Positions 43,660 through 55,419 of a DNA stretch of 64,000 bases are shown piece by piece (the first letter of the stretch is position 1; every line of letters starts with the position of its first letter). This DNA comes from Vanessa cardui (lineage: Eukaryota > Arthropoda > Insecta > Lepidoptera > Nymphalidae). A program made the position numbers and the translations under genes. The stretch is from positions 3,900,197 through 3,964,196 of the forward strand of contig NC_061151.1 in the NCBI RefSeq assembly GCF_905220365.1. The letters run 5' to 3'. The notes beneath the pieces were generated by a model that saw only the letters and a program-made list of their open reading frames with translations, had not been told where the DNA came from and searched no databases.

Positions 43660-43800
43660 CATCTAGCAGCATATATTTGTCCACTGCTGGACATAGGCCT
43701 CTCCAAATGCACGCCACTGTGGTATTTCTCCAGCTACTCGCATCCAGCTCCTGCCTGCTTTCGTAAATCGTCACTCCACCGTAACTCAGGACGTCCTATA
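43660..43800 (-). pseudogene. LINE 3' end (WSDDLRK family), minus strand
   Basis: The reverse complement matches the coding end at 59321-59437 over about 130 bases (...RSWMRVAG..., GEAYVQQWT), with a small indel, followed by TGATGA-like sequence. A 3'-terminal LINE fragment, probably RTE-like. Confidence 0.6.
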
Positions 43801-44309
43801 CTACTAATTATTTTAGTTCACACGAATTTTGTAATCACAATCTTGTCCCTATCTTATCGTTTATTTATTCTCAAAGCGTGTTGTCTTATTTTTCGTCTCT
43901 TAATTAATAAATAATACAACGAAAACAACTTCGTTCCAAATGAATATCCTCTTTTTTATTTCGTCTCAAGATATTATCATCAGACAAATCCAAAGTTTCT
44001 CGGTGTCTGGAATCCAGCCGTATCCTGCCGTTTTGCCAAACACCATTTATTGTTCCATTGTCGTAAGTCCAGCCCTTGCTTTTTCTTCAACGATCAGCGC
44101 TCCTTACTAACTAGTGAAGTAGAAAACTCGATTTTTGATAGTATCGTTAGCTCCCTGTAAGCAATGCTATTGATTTTGGACAATCTACAGCCAGACTTTT
44201 TTTATATCAAAGAAAAGAATTATTATCAACAACAGCAACAGCGCTTGTACAAATCGTATTAATTATTTTAAAAACGAATGGTTATTGCAATAATGATAGT
44301 ACTGACATG

Positions 44310-44505
44310 TAACGATACTATCGATAGACAATCGATACTGATTATTACACTGTAATTGTCTCTAGACAATATCTTTTAAAGTGGAATGGTTTTTGCAAAT
44401 CTATCGTTAATATCGATAGACAAGTGACGATACTATCGTACTAGATAATCGATAGTGTTGATAATACTGTAATTGTTGTTAGAGAATAGATTGTCTATTG
44501 ATATT
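44310..44505. repeat. ATCGAT-rich imperfect tandem repeat
   Basis: cgatactatcgatagacaat and gacgatactatcgtactaga blocks, each followed by gataat...actgtaattg, recur about 120 bases apart. Similar ATCGAT motifs occur at 17120-17175. Confidence 0.5.
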
Positions 44506-44539
44506 AGACTAAAACACAACTATTGCTGACACTCATTAC

Positions 44540-44777
44540 GAGCATTAATAATAAATATAAAACAACATCACATACATTACTTTGATCCCAAAGTAAGTAA
44601 TTAAAGCACTTGTGCTATGGAAAATCAGAAGTAACGTACCACAAAAACCCAGACCCAAGACAACATAGAAAACTAATGATAATCTACATCGACTCGACCG
44701 GAAATCGAACCCGGGACTTCAGAGTGGCGTACCCGGGAAAACCGGTGTACACACCACTCGACCACGGAGGTCGTCAA
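44540..44777 (-). mobile_element. SINE family 2
   Basis: Complete minus-strand copy; the plus strand shows the inverse tail aataataaatataaaacaac and ends ccacggaggtcgtc. Confidence 0.75.
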
Positions 44778-45063
44778 TTATTTGCGTTTCATATATATTT
44801 AAGGTTTAGGTATCGAAATAAATATACACGCTTGTTACCTTATAAGTTGACAAAAGTAAACCTATTTCGTAAGCCTTTCACTCGTAAGGTTTTTCCCTTG
44901 AAGGGATTCCCGTCGCATTCCGTCCGTGTAATGAAACGATATATGTTCATGTGTTTTTATTTTACTTATTATTACTTTAAGCGCGTTGTGACTAGAAGTT
45001 TGTGGAGCGGAATTACGTCAAAATACTATAAGTCGCTTCAATATAGCTTAATATATACTTACA

Positions 45064-45100
45064 ATACGACACAACTTAGATGTAGCATCGGCAAAATTAA
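45064..45100. mobile_element. single terminal repeat of the gtacgacacaac family
   Basis: tacgacacaacttagatgta followed by gcatcggcaaaatt; matches the left end of the element at 16404. No partner end was seen nearby. Confidence 0.5.
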
Positions 45101-45104
45101 TTAA

Positions 45105-45165
45105 ATTAAAGCAGCGTGGTGGAATATGCTCCTAATATTATCCTCGAAGGGAGAGGAGGCTATTG
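45105..45165 (+). mobile_element. SINE family 1, short fragment
   Basis: aaagcagcgtggtggaatat to gggagaggaggct. Confidence 0.45.
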
Positions 45166-45242
45166 TATAATAAATAAAAAATACATTGGTAAAAACGCAT
45201 ATTATTCGATACAAGATTTTATAGATGATAAAAAAGCGTGGA

Positions 45243-45475
45243 GTTAATACCTTTTGACTTCCAAGCAGGATTTATTAATTTAAATAATTGTGTTTAACTA
45301 ACTCGACTTTGTATGTTGAAAAAGAATAACTACTGAGTTTCTTGCCGGTTCTTCTCGGTAGAATCTACTTTCCAAGCCGGCGATAGCTTCATTTACCTAA
45401 TTGTAAAATGATGATTCAAAAGTGCTTGTAAAAGCCTACTTAAATAAAGTTTATTTTGATTTTGATTTCTATGAT
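45243..45475 (+). mobile_element. TTTGATTTTGATT-tail repeat
   Basis: gttaataccttttgacttcc to tttattttgattttgatttc. Confidence 0.65.
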
Positions 45476-45479
45476 GGCA

Positions 45480-45899
45480 GACTATGTGGTGAGCGGGTGG
45501 CACCCAAGTGGGCTTGAGCCTATCACCAAGTAGTATTTAGTCCGTGAATACATATTCGATTATGTAAATACGAAGGTTTCTCTATCTCTAGATATGTATA
45601 AAAATAAGTTAAATACTGGCTTAATAATATCATCTTAGAATAGGATTTCAATTCGACACGATCATTACTGTTATTGTGTTCTAGATAGTCAATTTTCATT
45701 TCTTAAAATAGAACGTTTAAAAATAATTAGAATTTATTTAAATAAATTTTTAACAGAAAATAAAACCAATCATATCATGATCATTAGGATTAGGCTTGAA
45801 ATAATGCAATAATTGTACAATGATTCTCATTCAAGGCGATGGCGAAATAGATCGAACGGTGAAGCACAGGATTAACACAAAAGTAAAAGTAACATTAAG
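45480..45899. other. intergenic sequence
   Basis: Nothing recognised apart from a short piece like 42290-42340 (gtgggcttgagcctatcac). Confidence 0.3.
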
Positions 45900-46012
45900 A
45901 AGAGGGTTTGGAACATATTCCACCCCGCTGTTCCAATGCGGATTGGTGGAATGCACATGTGGCTGAATTACGACGAAATTAGACACATGTAGGTTGGGCC
46001 CACTGAGCCATA
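45900..46012 (-). mobile_element. SINE family 1, fragment
   Basis: agagggtttggaacatattc to gggcccactgagccatatct. Confidence 0.5.
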
Positions 46013-46407
46013 TCTGCTTGGTAAATTTGTATAAGGTCTATTTATCTCAAAGTAACGCTGTTAAATTATAATCTTCGTATTTTAATAGAAAACAGGTTAT
46101 TAACATATTCTAATTTTTTAATAAAAAACTGACCTCTATTTTAAATTGATCCAAATGCAAAATATATGCTCGCAAAAACAAAAATATCCAAATCGGTTTA
46201 TAAATGACGTAGGTCTAAACTAATTCAAATAAAAAAAAAACGGTTAAGTGCGAGTAGGATTCGCGCGAAGATTTCCGTACCATCTATAGAAACGCCAGAA
46301 AACTCATGTCTTTTGTATGGGAGCCCACTTAATATTTTTTTAAAAAAACATGTTTTTTAGTATTTGTTGTTATATCGACTACAATAATACATAATCGGTG
46401 AAAATTT

Positions 46408-46640
46408 GAGCTGGAATAGCCCAGTGTTTAGACCAAGGGCATCTTAACCGATGATTGTGAGTTCAAACCCAGGCAAGCACTACTGAATATTTATGTGCTT
46501 AATTTGTGTTTATAATTCATCTCGTGCTCGGCGACGGGGGAAAACATCGTGAGCAAATCTGTATGTGACTAATTTCAACGAAGTTCGACCACATAGCCTT
46601 AAACCAGCAGTGGGAAATTTACAGGCTGATGATGTTAATA
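46408..46640 (+). mobile_element. SINE family 1, aged
   Basis: gagctggaatagcccagtgt head to caggctgatgatgtt tail, with an internal deletion. Confidence 0.6.
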
Positions 46641-47059
46641 ATTTTGAAAAATTCAACTTCCTAAATCATTGTTAATGAGATACAGCCTGGTAAACAGACG
46701 AACACCAGAGTCTAATTAATAGGATTTCGATATGGAACCCTAAAACACAAATACGAGCGATTTAGAAACGTCCTTATATTTTAAGAAGTCGATTTAAAAT
46801 AGACTTCATTCAAATATTACATAATTATATATTATATATGTGTGTTATTTACAGGTTATTTTAAAAGTCACGCTTTTGGTTATATATTTTTTGACTTACT
46901 TATTGGAGGTATATTATTTTCTTAAATATAGCTAGGTACACTGGCAAACTTAATGACGCATGTTGGATATACTAAAAGCGTAATCATTACAAATTTTATA
47001 AAATTAATTAACATAAGAATTAACAACATTAAATGCTTAAATATATACAAATATGAACA

Positions 47060-47970
47060 AAAACTAGCTACTGTATAAATCTTGACCGCGTGGAATGGTG
47101 GCAAGAATGCTAGCAGCGTTTCCTCGTTGAATCGCAATTCCGATCCTCTGGGCAACAAACGAACCAGCCCTCCTGTCACCAGTGGAGGCAATGAGGCGAG
47201 GTGTTAAATAAAATCATTACATAGTATAAAACAAAGTAGCTTATCGCTGTCTGTATTATTTTCCGCAGGGATAAATCTTCATAGATACCCGATTCCTGGT
47301 TATGTGAGATTGTACTCATTGGAAACCTCTTGTGCTCTTGTGTTCCGCTCGTGGCAAGCGGACGACTCAGGAGGAAGAATGGTCTCCCCTCCCCGCACCC
47401 CTCGCTGGTGCGTACACCGGCAGTCCAGGGCCATAACCGGACTGTCATCCTCCTCTCAGCAACAACAGCCTGTAAATTCCCACTGCTGGGCTAAAGACCT
47501 CCTCTACCTTTGAGGAGAAGGTTTGGAACATATTCCACCACGCTGTTCCAATGCGGGTTGGTGGAATACACATGTGGCAGAATTTCTATGAAATTTGTCA
47601 CATGCAGGTTTCCTCACGATGTTTTCCTTCACCGCTGAGCACGAGATGAATTATAAAGACATATTAAGCACATGAATCAGCGGCGCTTGCCTGGGTTTGA
47701 ACCCGCAATCATCGGTTAAGATGCACGCGTTCTAACCACTGGGCCTCACGACGGCATACTCCTCTCGGTCGTATGAAACGGATGCATGAGACCCCCATCT
47801 CACACACCCACGGCTGGAGGGAATTCCCTATTGATTCCGCCCCGGGCAATGAGGCTTGGAGATCAGCAGGACGACCCATAAGTCGTCTCCGCCGGGCGGG
47901 ATCTGCCCTCTCCCGAGCCCGCTCCGCAATCTCCTGAACCATAACGGTCTCACAGAATGAGACTACGCCA
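47060..47970 (-). mobile_element. GC-rich coding-like retroelement fragment with SINE insertion
   Basis: 47105-47190 (inverse) resembles 55425-55495 (ggtgacggggctggttcgtt, gatcggaattgc). 47255-47458 and 47747-47970 are GC-rich with open minus frames (AERARERADPARRRR). This looks like transposon coding sequence, but no domain is recognised. It lies between two halves of a tataaaac/tcgctta repeat. Confidence 0.45.
47459..47746 (-). mobile_element. SINE family 1 inside a GC-rich insert
   Basis: gcaacaacagcctgtaaatt to ctaaccactgggcc. It splits the coding-like GC-rich block 47255-47970; the cctc motif flanks it. Confidence 0.7.
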
Positions 47971-48567
47971 GTGAGAGATTACGCAACGGATTTTGATGCG
48001 TTGTTTTGAACAAACAGATTAATTCGAGAGGAAGGTTTTTGAATATAATACATGGACAATATAATAAAGAAACGCTGATAATAGTCGCCTACTAGTATTT
48101 GTGTCATATAGTGTCAGGCAAAAAAGAGGTCTATGTCCATTTATTGGAGACTGGAGTTCAAGTTTGCTTCATAGCAAATTTCATCAAATGCAGCAGCGGT
48201 TTGTGAAAGATCGACAGACATAAAGAGTTACTTTCACATTTATAATATTATTATAGATTTCGGTAAAGACAATACATGACTAGCCGAACATTTGTGTTAA
48301 AACCAACGCATTTAAATCATTAAAAAATTACAATTGTTTTTTTTCAATGCGTATTGCGTATAAATCGTTTTATTACGATAATTTATTTATTCAATTTAAA
48401 CAAAACAGTAATTTGAATTCAATATACACAAAAGCGTTTAAAGACTTCGATCAAGTTATATACTAATAGTTTATACTGGCTTTCGTTGTTTATTTAAAAT
48501 TATTTTAGGCTGTATGCAACACTAACAGTTCTTATAACAATTTCTACTTCCAGATAAAATCTCTTTT

Positions 48568-49105
48568 TTGACGACCTCTGTGGTCGAGTAGTGTGTACAC
48601 CGGTTTTCATGGATACGCCATTCCGAGGTCCCGGGTTCGTCCGGCCTTTTCCGTTGTCTTGGGTCTGGGTGTTTGTGGTACCATCGTTACTTCTGATTTT
48701 CCATAACACAAGTGCTATAGCCAGTGGCGGATTTACAAATCTGCCGCTAGTAGGCTATTAAATTTTTGCCGCCCTTACTTTTTGTGCAACATTTATGATT
48801 TGTGTTCTATCGTCCTCATTACATCGGTTTTTTCCCGTTATTAGTATGATTATAAACTAGCTGATATTACTGTCAGTTACTAGATTTTTCCAACCCGCTA
48901 TGTAGTGACGAGTATACAGATTACGGACGCTATGTGTATACATATAATTATAAGTTTTTTTCAATTTCTGTAAGATAATAACAAATTTGGGCTAAATCTG
49001 CCGCCCTAGGCTCCAGCCTACTTAGCCTATTGGTAAATCCGCCACTGTATAGCTACTTACGTTGGGATCAGAGTAATGTATGTGATATTGTCCAATAAAA
49101 TAATA
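48568..49105 (+). mobile_element. SINE family 2 split by a hAT-like MITE
   Basis: 48568-48721 and 49048-49105 are the two halves; the middle is the MITE at 48722-49047. Confidence 0.75.
48722..49047. mobile_element. hAT-like MITE inserted in a SINE
   Basis: 326 bases with inverted ends CAGTGGCGGATTTAC. The repeat tatagc lies immediately on both sides (48716-48721 and 49048-49053). It interrupts the second SINE family (48568-48721 continues at 49048-49100). Confidence 0.78.
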
Positions 49106-49429
49106 AAAAAATCAAAATCAAACAAAAAAACGCGTGCGTCTCCGGACACCCTACATAAGTTATAGCTTGATCTAATCTATGTTGAACTATTTAATATTAA
49201 AATCGTTTATATATCAATACTAGTTGTTGCTCCATTCTTTTAGGGATAAGGGGTGTTGGTTGTCATGTGTTAGGTAAAAATGTAGCCTATGTCCTACCTA
49301 GGAGTTCAAATTAGCTTCATAGATTTTTTTATCTTTAATATTCTATTGAATAATTTGAGTTTGTGAATACCATTCTAGTAGATTTTCATTCGTCTCAAGG
49401 AGGAGGAGGATTGGGGCTCCTCTTTTAAA

Positions 49430-49695
49430 CATGGCGGACGAGCAAATGAGCCGCTAGATGGTCACCACCGCCCATAGACAATGGCACTGTAAGAAATATT
49501 AACCGTTTCTCACATCGTCAATGCCAGCAACCTTGGGAACTAAAATGTCATGTCCATTGTGCCTGTAGTTACACTGGCTCATTCACCCTTCAAACCGGAA
49601 CACAACAATACTGAGTACTGTTGTTTGGATTGAATTTCTGATGAGTGAGTGGTACCTACCCAGACGGGCTTGCACAAAGGCCTACCACTAAGTAA
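49430..49695 (-). mobile_element. GGTGGTAGGGC repeat
   Basis: atggcggacgagcaaatgag to caaaggcctaccactaagta. Confidence 0.6.
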
Positions 49696-49699
49696 AATA

Positions 49700-50560
49700 T
49701 AGATAAGACTAGTTATTGCAGGATTCGCGTGCGTTTTAGAAATTGATCATCAGGTTTTAGACACAAAAAAGCTTATGTCCTATATTGCAGTTCTCATAGT
49801 AATTTTCATGAAATTCGGTTCAGCAATTTGGCTTTGATAAAGCTACAGACATACTTTACTTTTGCATTTATAATATATTAACAAAACGCAGCAAACATTG
49901 TCATGACTTTAAATATATACTACCGGAACATCGTAAATAAATCTAAATAAATTATAAACCGTCGAAATATATGAACAGCGTATTTATACTAATATTATAA
50001 AGATGTTTGTTTGTTTGTATGGAACGGGTTATCTCATTGAAATAATGAAATAGTTTTTAATTTTTTTGAAGATAAAAGCTAGCTTAATTTCTGTGCTATA
50101 CGGTTGATGTGACTGACAGATTTTGGTAAACGGCTGATCTCAAGGTCGATTACTCTGCACAGGATATTATGTGTATGTGTGTGCAAACAAACTGCACTCT
50201 AAGCTGAGACTTTGAGATTGGTCAAGGCTTTACCGATCGAGAATGACAAATTGCGTCGCAATGATTTGATGTTTAAATTCAAAAGGTACTAAGAGTTTAA
50301 GTATTGATAAAGGAATTGATTTGAAAACTGACGAAAGTTTTCTCATTCTGACTGTACATCCCTCGACTTACATTGTTATGATTTACGTAGAACAATGTTT
50401 TGAGACTATTCCTCAAGCATACAATTCCCGCATGAGATTTCAATTGTTAGTAAGACATCGCAAGATCAATCTCAAAGCAATCTAATTTGTCTCCTCTTTC
50501 GACTTACGTCGTTTCGATTTCGAGCCCACGAGCCATAAGTTCCCGAACTGCCTGTATTGG
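49700..50560. other. intergenic sequence with weak repeats
   Basis: A degraded repeat at 49720-49885 and the 50210-50360 block shared with 41400-41580; no gene. Confidence 0.3.
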
Positions 50561-50563
50561 TGT

Positions 50564-50800
50564 ATTTTTTTTTTTTTATGGTATAGGTGGCAAACGAGCA
50601 GGAGGCTCACCTGATGGAAAGTGACTACCACCGCCCATGGACATCTGCAACACCAGGGGGCTTGCAGGTGCGTTGCCGGCCTTTGAGAAAGGAGTAGGCT
50701 CTTTTCTTGAAGGTTCCCATGTCGTATCGGTTCGGAAAAACCGCCGGCGAAAGCTGGTTCCACATAGTGGTTGTGCACAGTGGTTGTGTATACATATAAT
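50564..50800 (-). pseudogene. LINE 3' end with ORF2 C-terminus
   Basis: The minus strand encodes TTMWNQLSPAVFPNRYDMGT, then FKKRAYSFLKGRQR: the W-N-x-L-P...Y-D-x-x-x-F-K-K block found at the end of jockey/CR1-like reverse transcriptase frames. The 3' UTR and poly-A tail (poly-T at 50564-50577) follow. Shares its 3' end with 2634-2745, 52640-52815 and 58305-58400. Confidence 0.65.
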
Positions 50801-50954
50801 TTTCTTTATTTATAAATTGCACTCGTGCGAAGCCAGTTTCACTGGTAGTATAGAATTTAATCGACATATTAGAACCATTTTTATAAATAACAATGGAATG
50901 GGGACTTGTTGATAAGGGCCACCAACTTCCATAGATATTTGTGTCTCTTTTTAT

Positions 50955-51335
50955 GGTATAGGTTGGTGAACGAGCATATGGCCCACCTGATAGTAAGTAG
51001 TCACCATCACCCATAGACAATGACGCTATAAGAAATATTAACTATTCCTTACATCGTCAATGTACCACCAACCTTGGGAACTAAGATGTTATGTCCCTTG
51101 TGACCGTTGTTAAACTGGCTCACTCACCATTGAAAGCGGAACAAAACAATACTGTGTACTGTTATTTGGCGGTAGAATATCTGATAAGTGGGTGGTGCCT
51201 ATACAGACGGGCTTGCACAAAGCCCTACCACCAATTTAACGGTTCCTCGCATAAAGCGTCATTAACCTGGGAAACTAAGATATTATGTCCCTTGTGGCCG
51301 TTACACTGGCTCACTCACTCTTCAAATCGGAACAT
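50955..51335 (-). mobile_element. GGTGGTAGGGC repeat plus partial second copy
   Basis: tataggttggtgaacgagca to agccctaccaccaattt, then a partial second copy (51240-51335) repeating the cctgggaaactaagatatta and actggctcactcac blocks. Confidence 0.6.
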
Positions 51336-51419
51336 AATAGTATTATTTCTATACAAACTCTTAATATTCAGTTCTTACGTACCTACTTATGTCTGTAGGT
51401 CGTATTGACCACTTACAAA

Positions 51420-52205
51420 CAGTTGGACCCAATGATATTCTAATAAACAGATATGTTATATCCATACTAAACAACAGAAAAAAGTGTGCCGCGCCGGGGA
51501 CCATTTATTTTACTTTATTTTAACATTTCGTTAAAAGTAAAAAAGGATAGCTTAATAAAAACAATAAGTAAAGGGATAACTATATGTTTTAATTACGCAA
51601 AGCATATTACTACGCAATTATTATGTATTATAACGAACTACTACGTAAAACGACTAAAGGCAAACGTCCCAATTAGGACGTTTTCTAGTCTTCACTTTTT
51701 GCGCGTTAATAACATATCTGTTTACTACAACATCATTGGTTGGGCCATACTCGACGAATATAGAACCTGTTCTTTTTTTGAATTCATTTAAATAAGGCAC
51801 AGAAACGAAAGTTTGTGAAGATAATAAAATAACAATTATAAAAATGTCGGTTGCAGTTTTTTTTTAATTAAATAATAAATAACGTGTTTAAGGTGAAAAA
51901 ATATGTTGTTATTCCATATTATATATTTTGTTTTCGGTGAGGGCAATCACCTACTGACGTCACTGTGTTTTTTTCCGTGAATGTGTTCTATTTTAATAAA
52001 TCCGCGATTTTTTAATGGTTCGAAAACAAAATTCGGCATGGATATGCGAAATTAAGGTTGATGACGTCAATTGTGACGTCAGAGAAGCAAGATTCTTTTA
52101 AGGAGATATTTTGATGATTCTAAATTCCTTTGATAATTGGTATATCCTTTGAGAAGGCTTGTTATACTTTTAATAAAGATTTTTTTCTCTTATTACTCCA
52201 TGTGT
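51420..52205. other. intergenic, possibly a DNA element
   Basis: The open frames here lack recognisable domains. A hairpin plus CTAG at 51663-51688 and the TGACGTCA cluster are the only structures. Confidence 0.3.
51955..52081. promoter_or_regulatory. cluster of three TGACGTCA sites
   Basis: TGACGTCA at 51955-51962, 52062-52069 and 52074-52081 (the last two 4 bases apart). This is the CRE/ATF consensus. No gene start is seen nearby, so function is open. Confidence 0.35.
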
Positions 52206-52207
52206 TT

Positions 52208-52503
52208 CGAACTAAGATGGTCAAGTGGTTAGAACGCGTGCATCTTAACCGATGATTTCGAGTTCAAATCCAGACAAGCACCACTATATATATGTGCTTA
52301 ATTTGTGTTTATAGTTCAAGTCGTGCTCGGTGACGAAAAACATCGTGAGAAAACCTGCATGTGTCTAATTTCATAAAAATTCTGTCACATTTGTATTCCA
52401 ACAACCCGCACTGGAACAGCGTGGTAGAATATGTTCCAAACCTTCTCCTTAAGGGGAGAGGAGGCCTTGGCCCAGCGGGAGGAAACTTACAGGCTGTTGT
52501 TGT
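52208..52503 (+). mobile_element. SINE family 1
   Basis: aactaagatggtcaagtggt head to caggctgttgttgt tail. Confidence 0.7.
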
Positions 52504-52639
52504 ATATCTTATCTTAAATTATCAAACGCCTCGTATATTTTTCATACAAGTCAAACGCATATAGGACTCCTCATTACTGGGAATGCCTAATACAGTTAAT
52601 TGCATCCCCACAAAAAACCAGCGATTCCCTATTCCTTTA

Positions 52640-52818
52640 GGGGGCAATCACGAGATCCCTTGGACGCGACATGGGAACCTTCAAGAAAAGAGCGTACTCC
52701 TTTCTGAAAGGCCGGCAACGCACCTGCAAGCCCCCTGGTGTTGCAGATGTCCATGGGCGGTGGTAGTCACTTTCCATCAGGTGAGCCTCCTGCTCGTTTG
52801 CCACCTATGCCATAAAAA
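52640..52818 (+). mobile_element. LINE 3' end (ccggcaacgcacctgc family)
   Basis: Includes a coding bit (GTFKKRAYSF in a disturbed frame) from gacatgggaaccttcaagaa, then the 3' UTR and A-run. Confidence 0.65.
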
Positions 52819-52904
52819 AAAACACGCTACCGTGATACCTAGACACAACTGTCTACTTTAATACAAGTGAAGCTGCTATTAGAAGGTAGTAAGCTAACGT
52901 AAGC

Positions 52905-53075
52905 TAACGCTTCCCCCACGTGATGGAAGGTGGTGGGGGGGACCAGGTTCCCTGGATGCCGAGTGCGCCCAAGTAAGTCGGGTTTACCCACTAAAAAACC
53001 AGCGGTACCCTCTCCGTCTTTCGGCGGGCGCCACGGGATCGCTTACGCATGCTACCGTGACGCCCTGACGGTTTC
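52905..53075 (+). mobile_element. tctccgtctttcgg repeat
   Basis: GC-rich: acccactaaaaaaccagcgg, tctccgtctttcggcgggcg, gggatcgcttacgcatgcta. Inverse relative at 57830-58060. Confidence 0.5.
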
Positions 53076-53079
53076 TATA

Positions 53080-53625
53080 TATGTCCTACCTTAAACTCTC
53101 ATTACGACAGAAGCCTCGCTATAGTTATGTCATATGATCTCTAAAGGTCATTAACCCTTGAAACCGGAACACAACAATCCTATATTGTTGCATCATACAT
53201 TATCACGTTGGTACAAAATACAAATTTCGACATTTACGGTAATGAATTGTTGATTAACGCTGTAATAACCGAAGGCTGACATCCAATCGCTAATGTTTTG
53301 ATTTTATATGTATATTATGTAAATATATATATGAAAACTAAAATCCCTGACACGGTAATTTGCATTACTGAGGTCGTCAAATTCTGTCGACCGTGACATT
53401 GGTTGAACATTTTGTGCAGCGTTATGCGATTTGTATGCGATTAGTAGAAGACGAGGTCAGTTACATCTTTTACTACGGATACGTTTGTTTTTATAAAAAA
53501 ACTGGTTTATCTATGTCACGGCAAACATTCCTAATTGAGCAGGACATATATGCATGTATATTTCAAGTGTTTATGCCCAAACATAGCACTTTCACAAAAG
53601 GTGTAAAAGATAGATATATATTGGA
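53080..53625. other. intergenic sequence
   Basis: No repeat family or credible gene seen; an 87-codon open frame here has no recognisable features. Confidence 0.3.
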
Positions 53626-53629
53626 CATC

Positions 53630-53803
53630 ACATACATTACTCTGATCTCAATGTAAGTAGCTAAAGCACTTGTGTTATGGAAATTCAGAACGACGGTACA
53701 ACTAATGAACTTTTTCTACATCGATTCGGCCTGGAATCGAACCTCGAATCGGCGTACCCATGAAAACAGGCGTACACACTACTCGACCACAAAGGTCGTC
53801 TAA
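53630..53803 (-). mobile_element. SINE family 2, degraded
   Basis: Minus-strand copy with deletions in the ggtctgggtgtttgtgg segment; head at accacaaaggtcgtc. Confidence 0.65.
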
Positions 53804-53914
53804 ATTCATACTTACTGTATGTACTGTGTATTTAGATTATATACTTATATTTATATTAATTGATATATAAATTGTGTATTATATATTTACATTTATTTAT
53901 TAGTATTAGCAATA

Positions 53915-54050
53915 CTTTGGTTGCTTGGAAGAGATAGCTATGTAGCGCTAAGGTCGCCAAAATTTTGCGCCTTTTCTTTAGTTGGGGTCTTATTTTGTAT
54001 TTATTTCTTTTTTTTTCTGTGGTATTCAATAAAGTACAAACTTAAGCTCT
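53915..54050 (+). mobile_element. LINE 3' end
   Basis: ttggttgcttggaagagata to tattcaataaagtacaa. Confidence 0.55.
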
Positions 54051-54159
54051 GGTACCTTAGACTAGGTTTACGTGCTTTCTGAGGCACCATTACATATTTA
54101 ATGGTCGCAAGCGATCCTGTGGCATAACTCGAAGAAAGGAGGCTAATTAGTAGTTAGTA

Positions 54160-54222
54160 ACAGCCTGTAAAGTTCTTATTGCTGGGCTAAGACCTCCTCT
54201 ACTTTTGAGGATAAGGTATTTA
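54160..54222 (-). mobile_element. SINE family 1, tail fragment
   Basis: aacagcctgtaaagttctta to ttgaggataaggtattt. Confidence 0.5.
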
Positions 54223-54269
54223 CCATACTGGTGACTCCCACATACCCCTTTAACACATATTAGGGGTTA

Positions 54270-54425
54270 ATAATAATAATAATAAACAGCTTTATTGCAC
54301 ACAGAAAATAGACAAAATACCAGAAAAAACCTTAAAATCAAAATCACTACAAAAGTATGCAAAGGGCGGCCTTATCACTAAGTAGTGATCTCTTCCAGGC
54401 AACCCTACTGAAAGAGACTTACAAG
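54270..54425 (-). mobile_element. LINE 3' end
   Basis: aataataataataaacagct to agtgatctcttccaggcaac; inverse of the same end. Confidence 0.55.
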
Positions 54426-54931
54426 AGAAAACATAGTGGGCTAGTGCATTAACAAATTAAAAGTAAATATACATACATACATATAGGCAATACAACAGAT
54501 AGGTGCGAGCATACTATAGGGGTGAGCGTAATATAGGGGTTATTTGTCAGATATCATATTTATGCCGACAATGCCCTTCCTTGAAGTTCGAAGCTTGACG
54601 AAATTTCATCAAAATCTGTTCAGTAGTTAGTACAACGGCAGTCAGATGGATTTAATTTCGCATTTATAATATTAGTATACATTAGTAATGATATATTACC
54701 GTTTTTATTATATTTCTATAATCGAGTCTCTGTTACTTGAATAAATTAAATTATTATGACCTTGAGAGAATAAATGTGGATTCCTATTTACCGATTACGA
54801 CGTAGATTAATGAGAGGTTATGATGTTTATACATGTTATAATGGTCATTATATAATGGTCAAAAAATGTATTATAGTGTTTGTATCTATTCATAACACTT
54901 TTAAGTTTATTGGAACGACATATATTATGTA

Positions 54932-55228
54932 GCCGAGATGGACCAGTGTTTAGATGCACGTGTTCTTAACCGATGATTTTGGGTTCAAGCCCAGACAAGC
55001 ACCACTATATCTATGTGCTTAATTTCTGTTTATAATTCATCTCGTTCTCGGCGGTGAAGGAAAACATCGTGAGGAAACCTGCATGTGTCTAATTTCATTG
55101 AAATTCCGCTACATGTGCATTCCAACAATCAGCATCGGAACAGCGTGGTGGAATATGTTCTAAGCCCTCTCCTTAATGGTAGAACTGGCCGTTAGCCTAG
55201 CTGTGGGAAATTTACAGGCTGTTACTTT
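54932..55228 (+). mobile_element. SINE family 1, aged
   Basis: gccgagatggaccagtgttt head to caggctgttactttac; ends about 60 bases before the (TA)n tract. Confidence 0.65.
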
Positions 55229-55285
55229 ACTTTATACTTTTACATATATTATCTCCAAATAATAATTGTTATTTAGTATATTTAT

Positions 55286-55401
<116 letters not shown>

Positions 55402-55419
55402 CTTGGAGTAGTGGTGGCA

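Noticed and set aside
44610..45104. 164-codon open frame
   Set aside because: Begins inside an inverted SINE and runs across AT-rich sequence; no protein-like features.
50625..51020. 131-codon minus-strand frame as a host gene
   Set aside because: The informative part is a LINE ORF2 end; the rest is another repeat.
51486..51791. 101-codon open frame
   Set aside because: Composition of AT-rich random frame; no recognisable motif and a hairpin lies within it.
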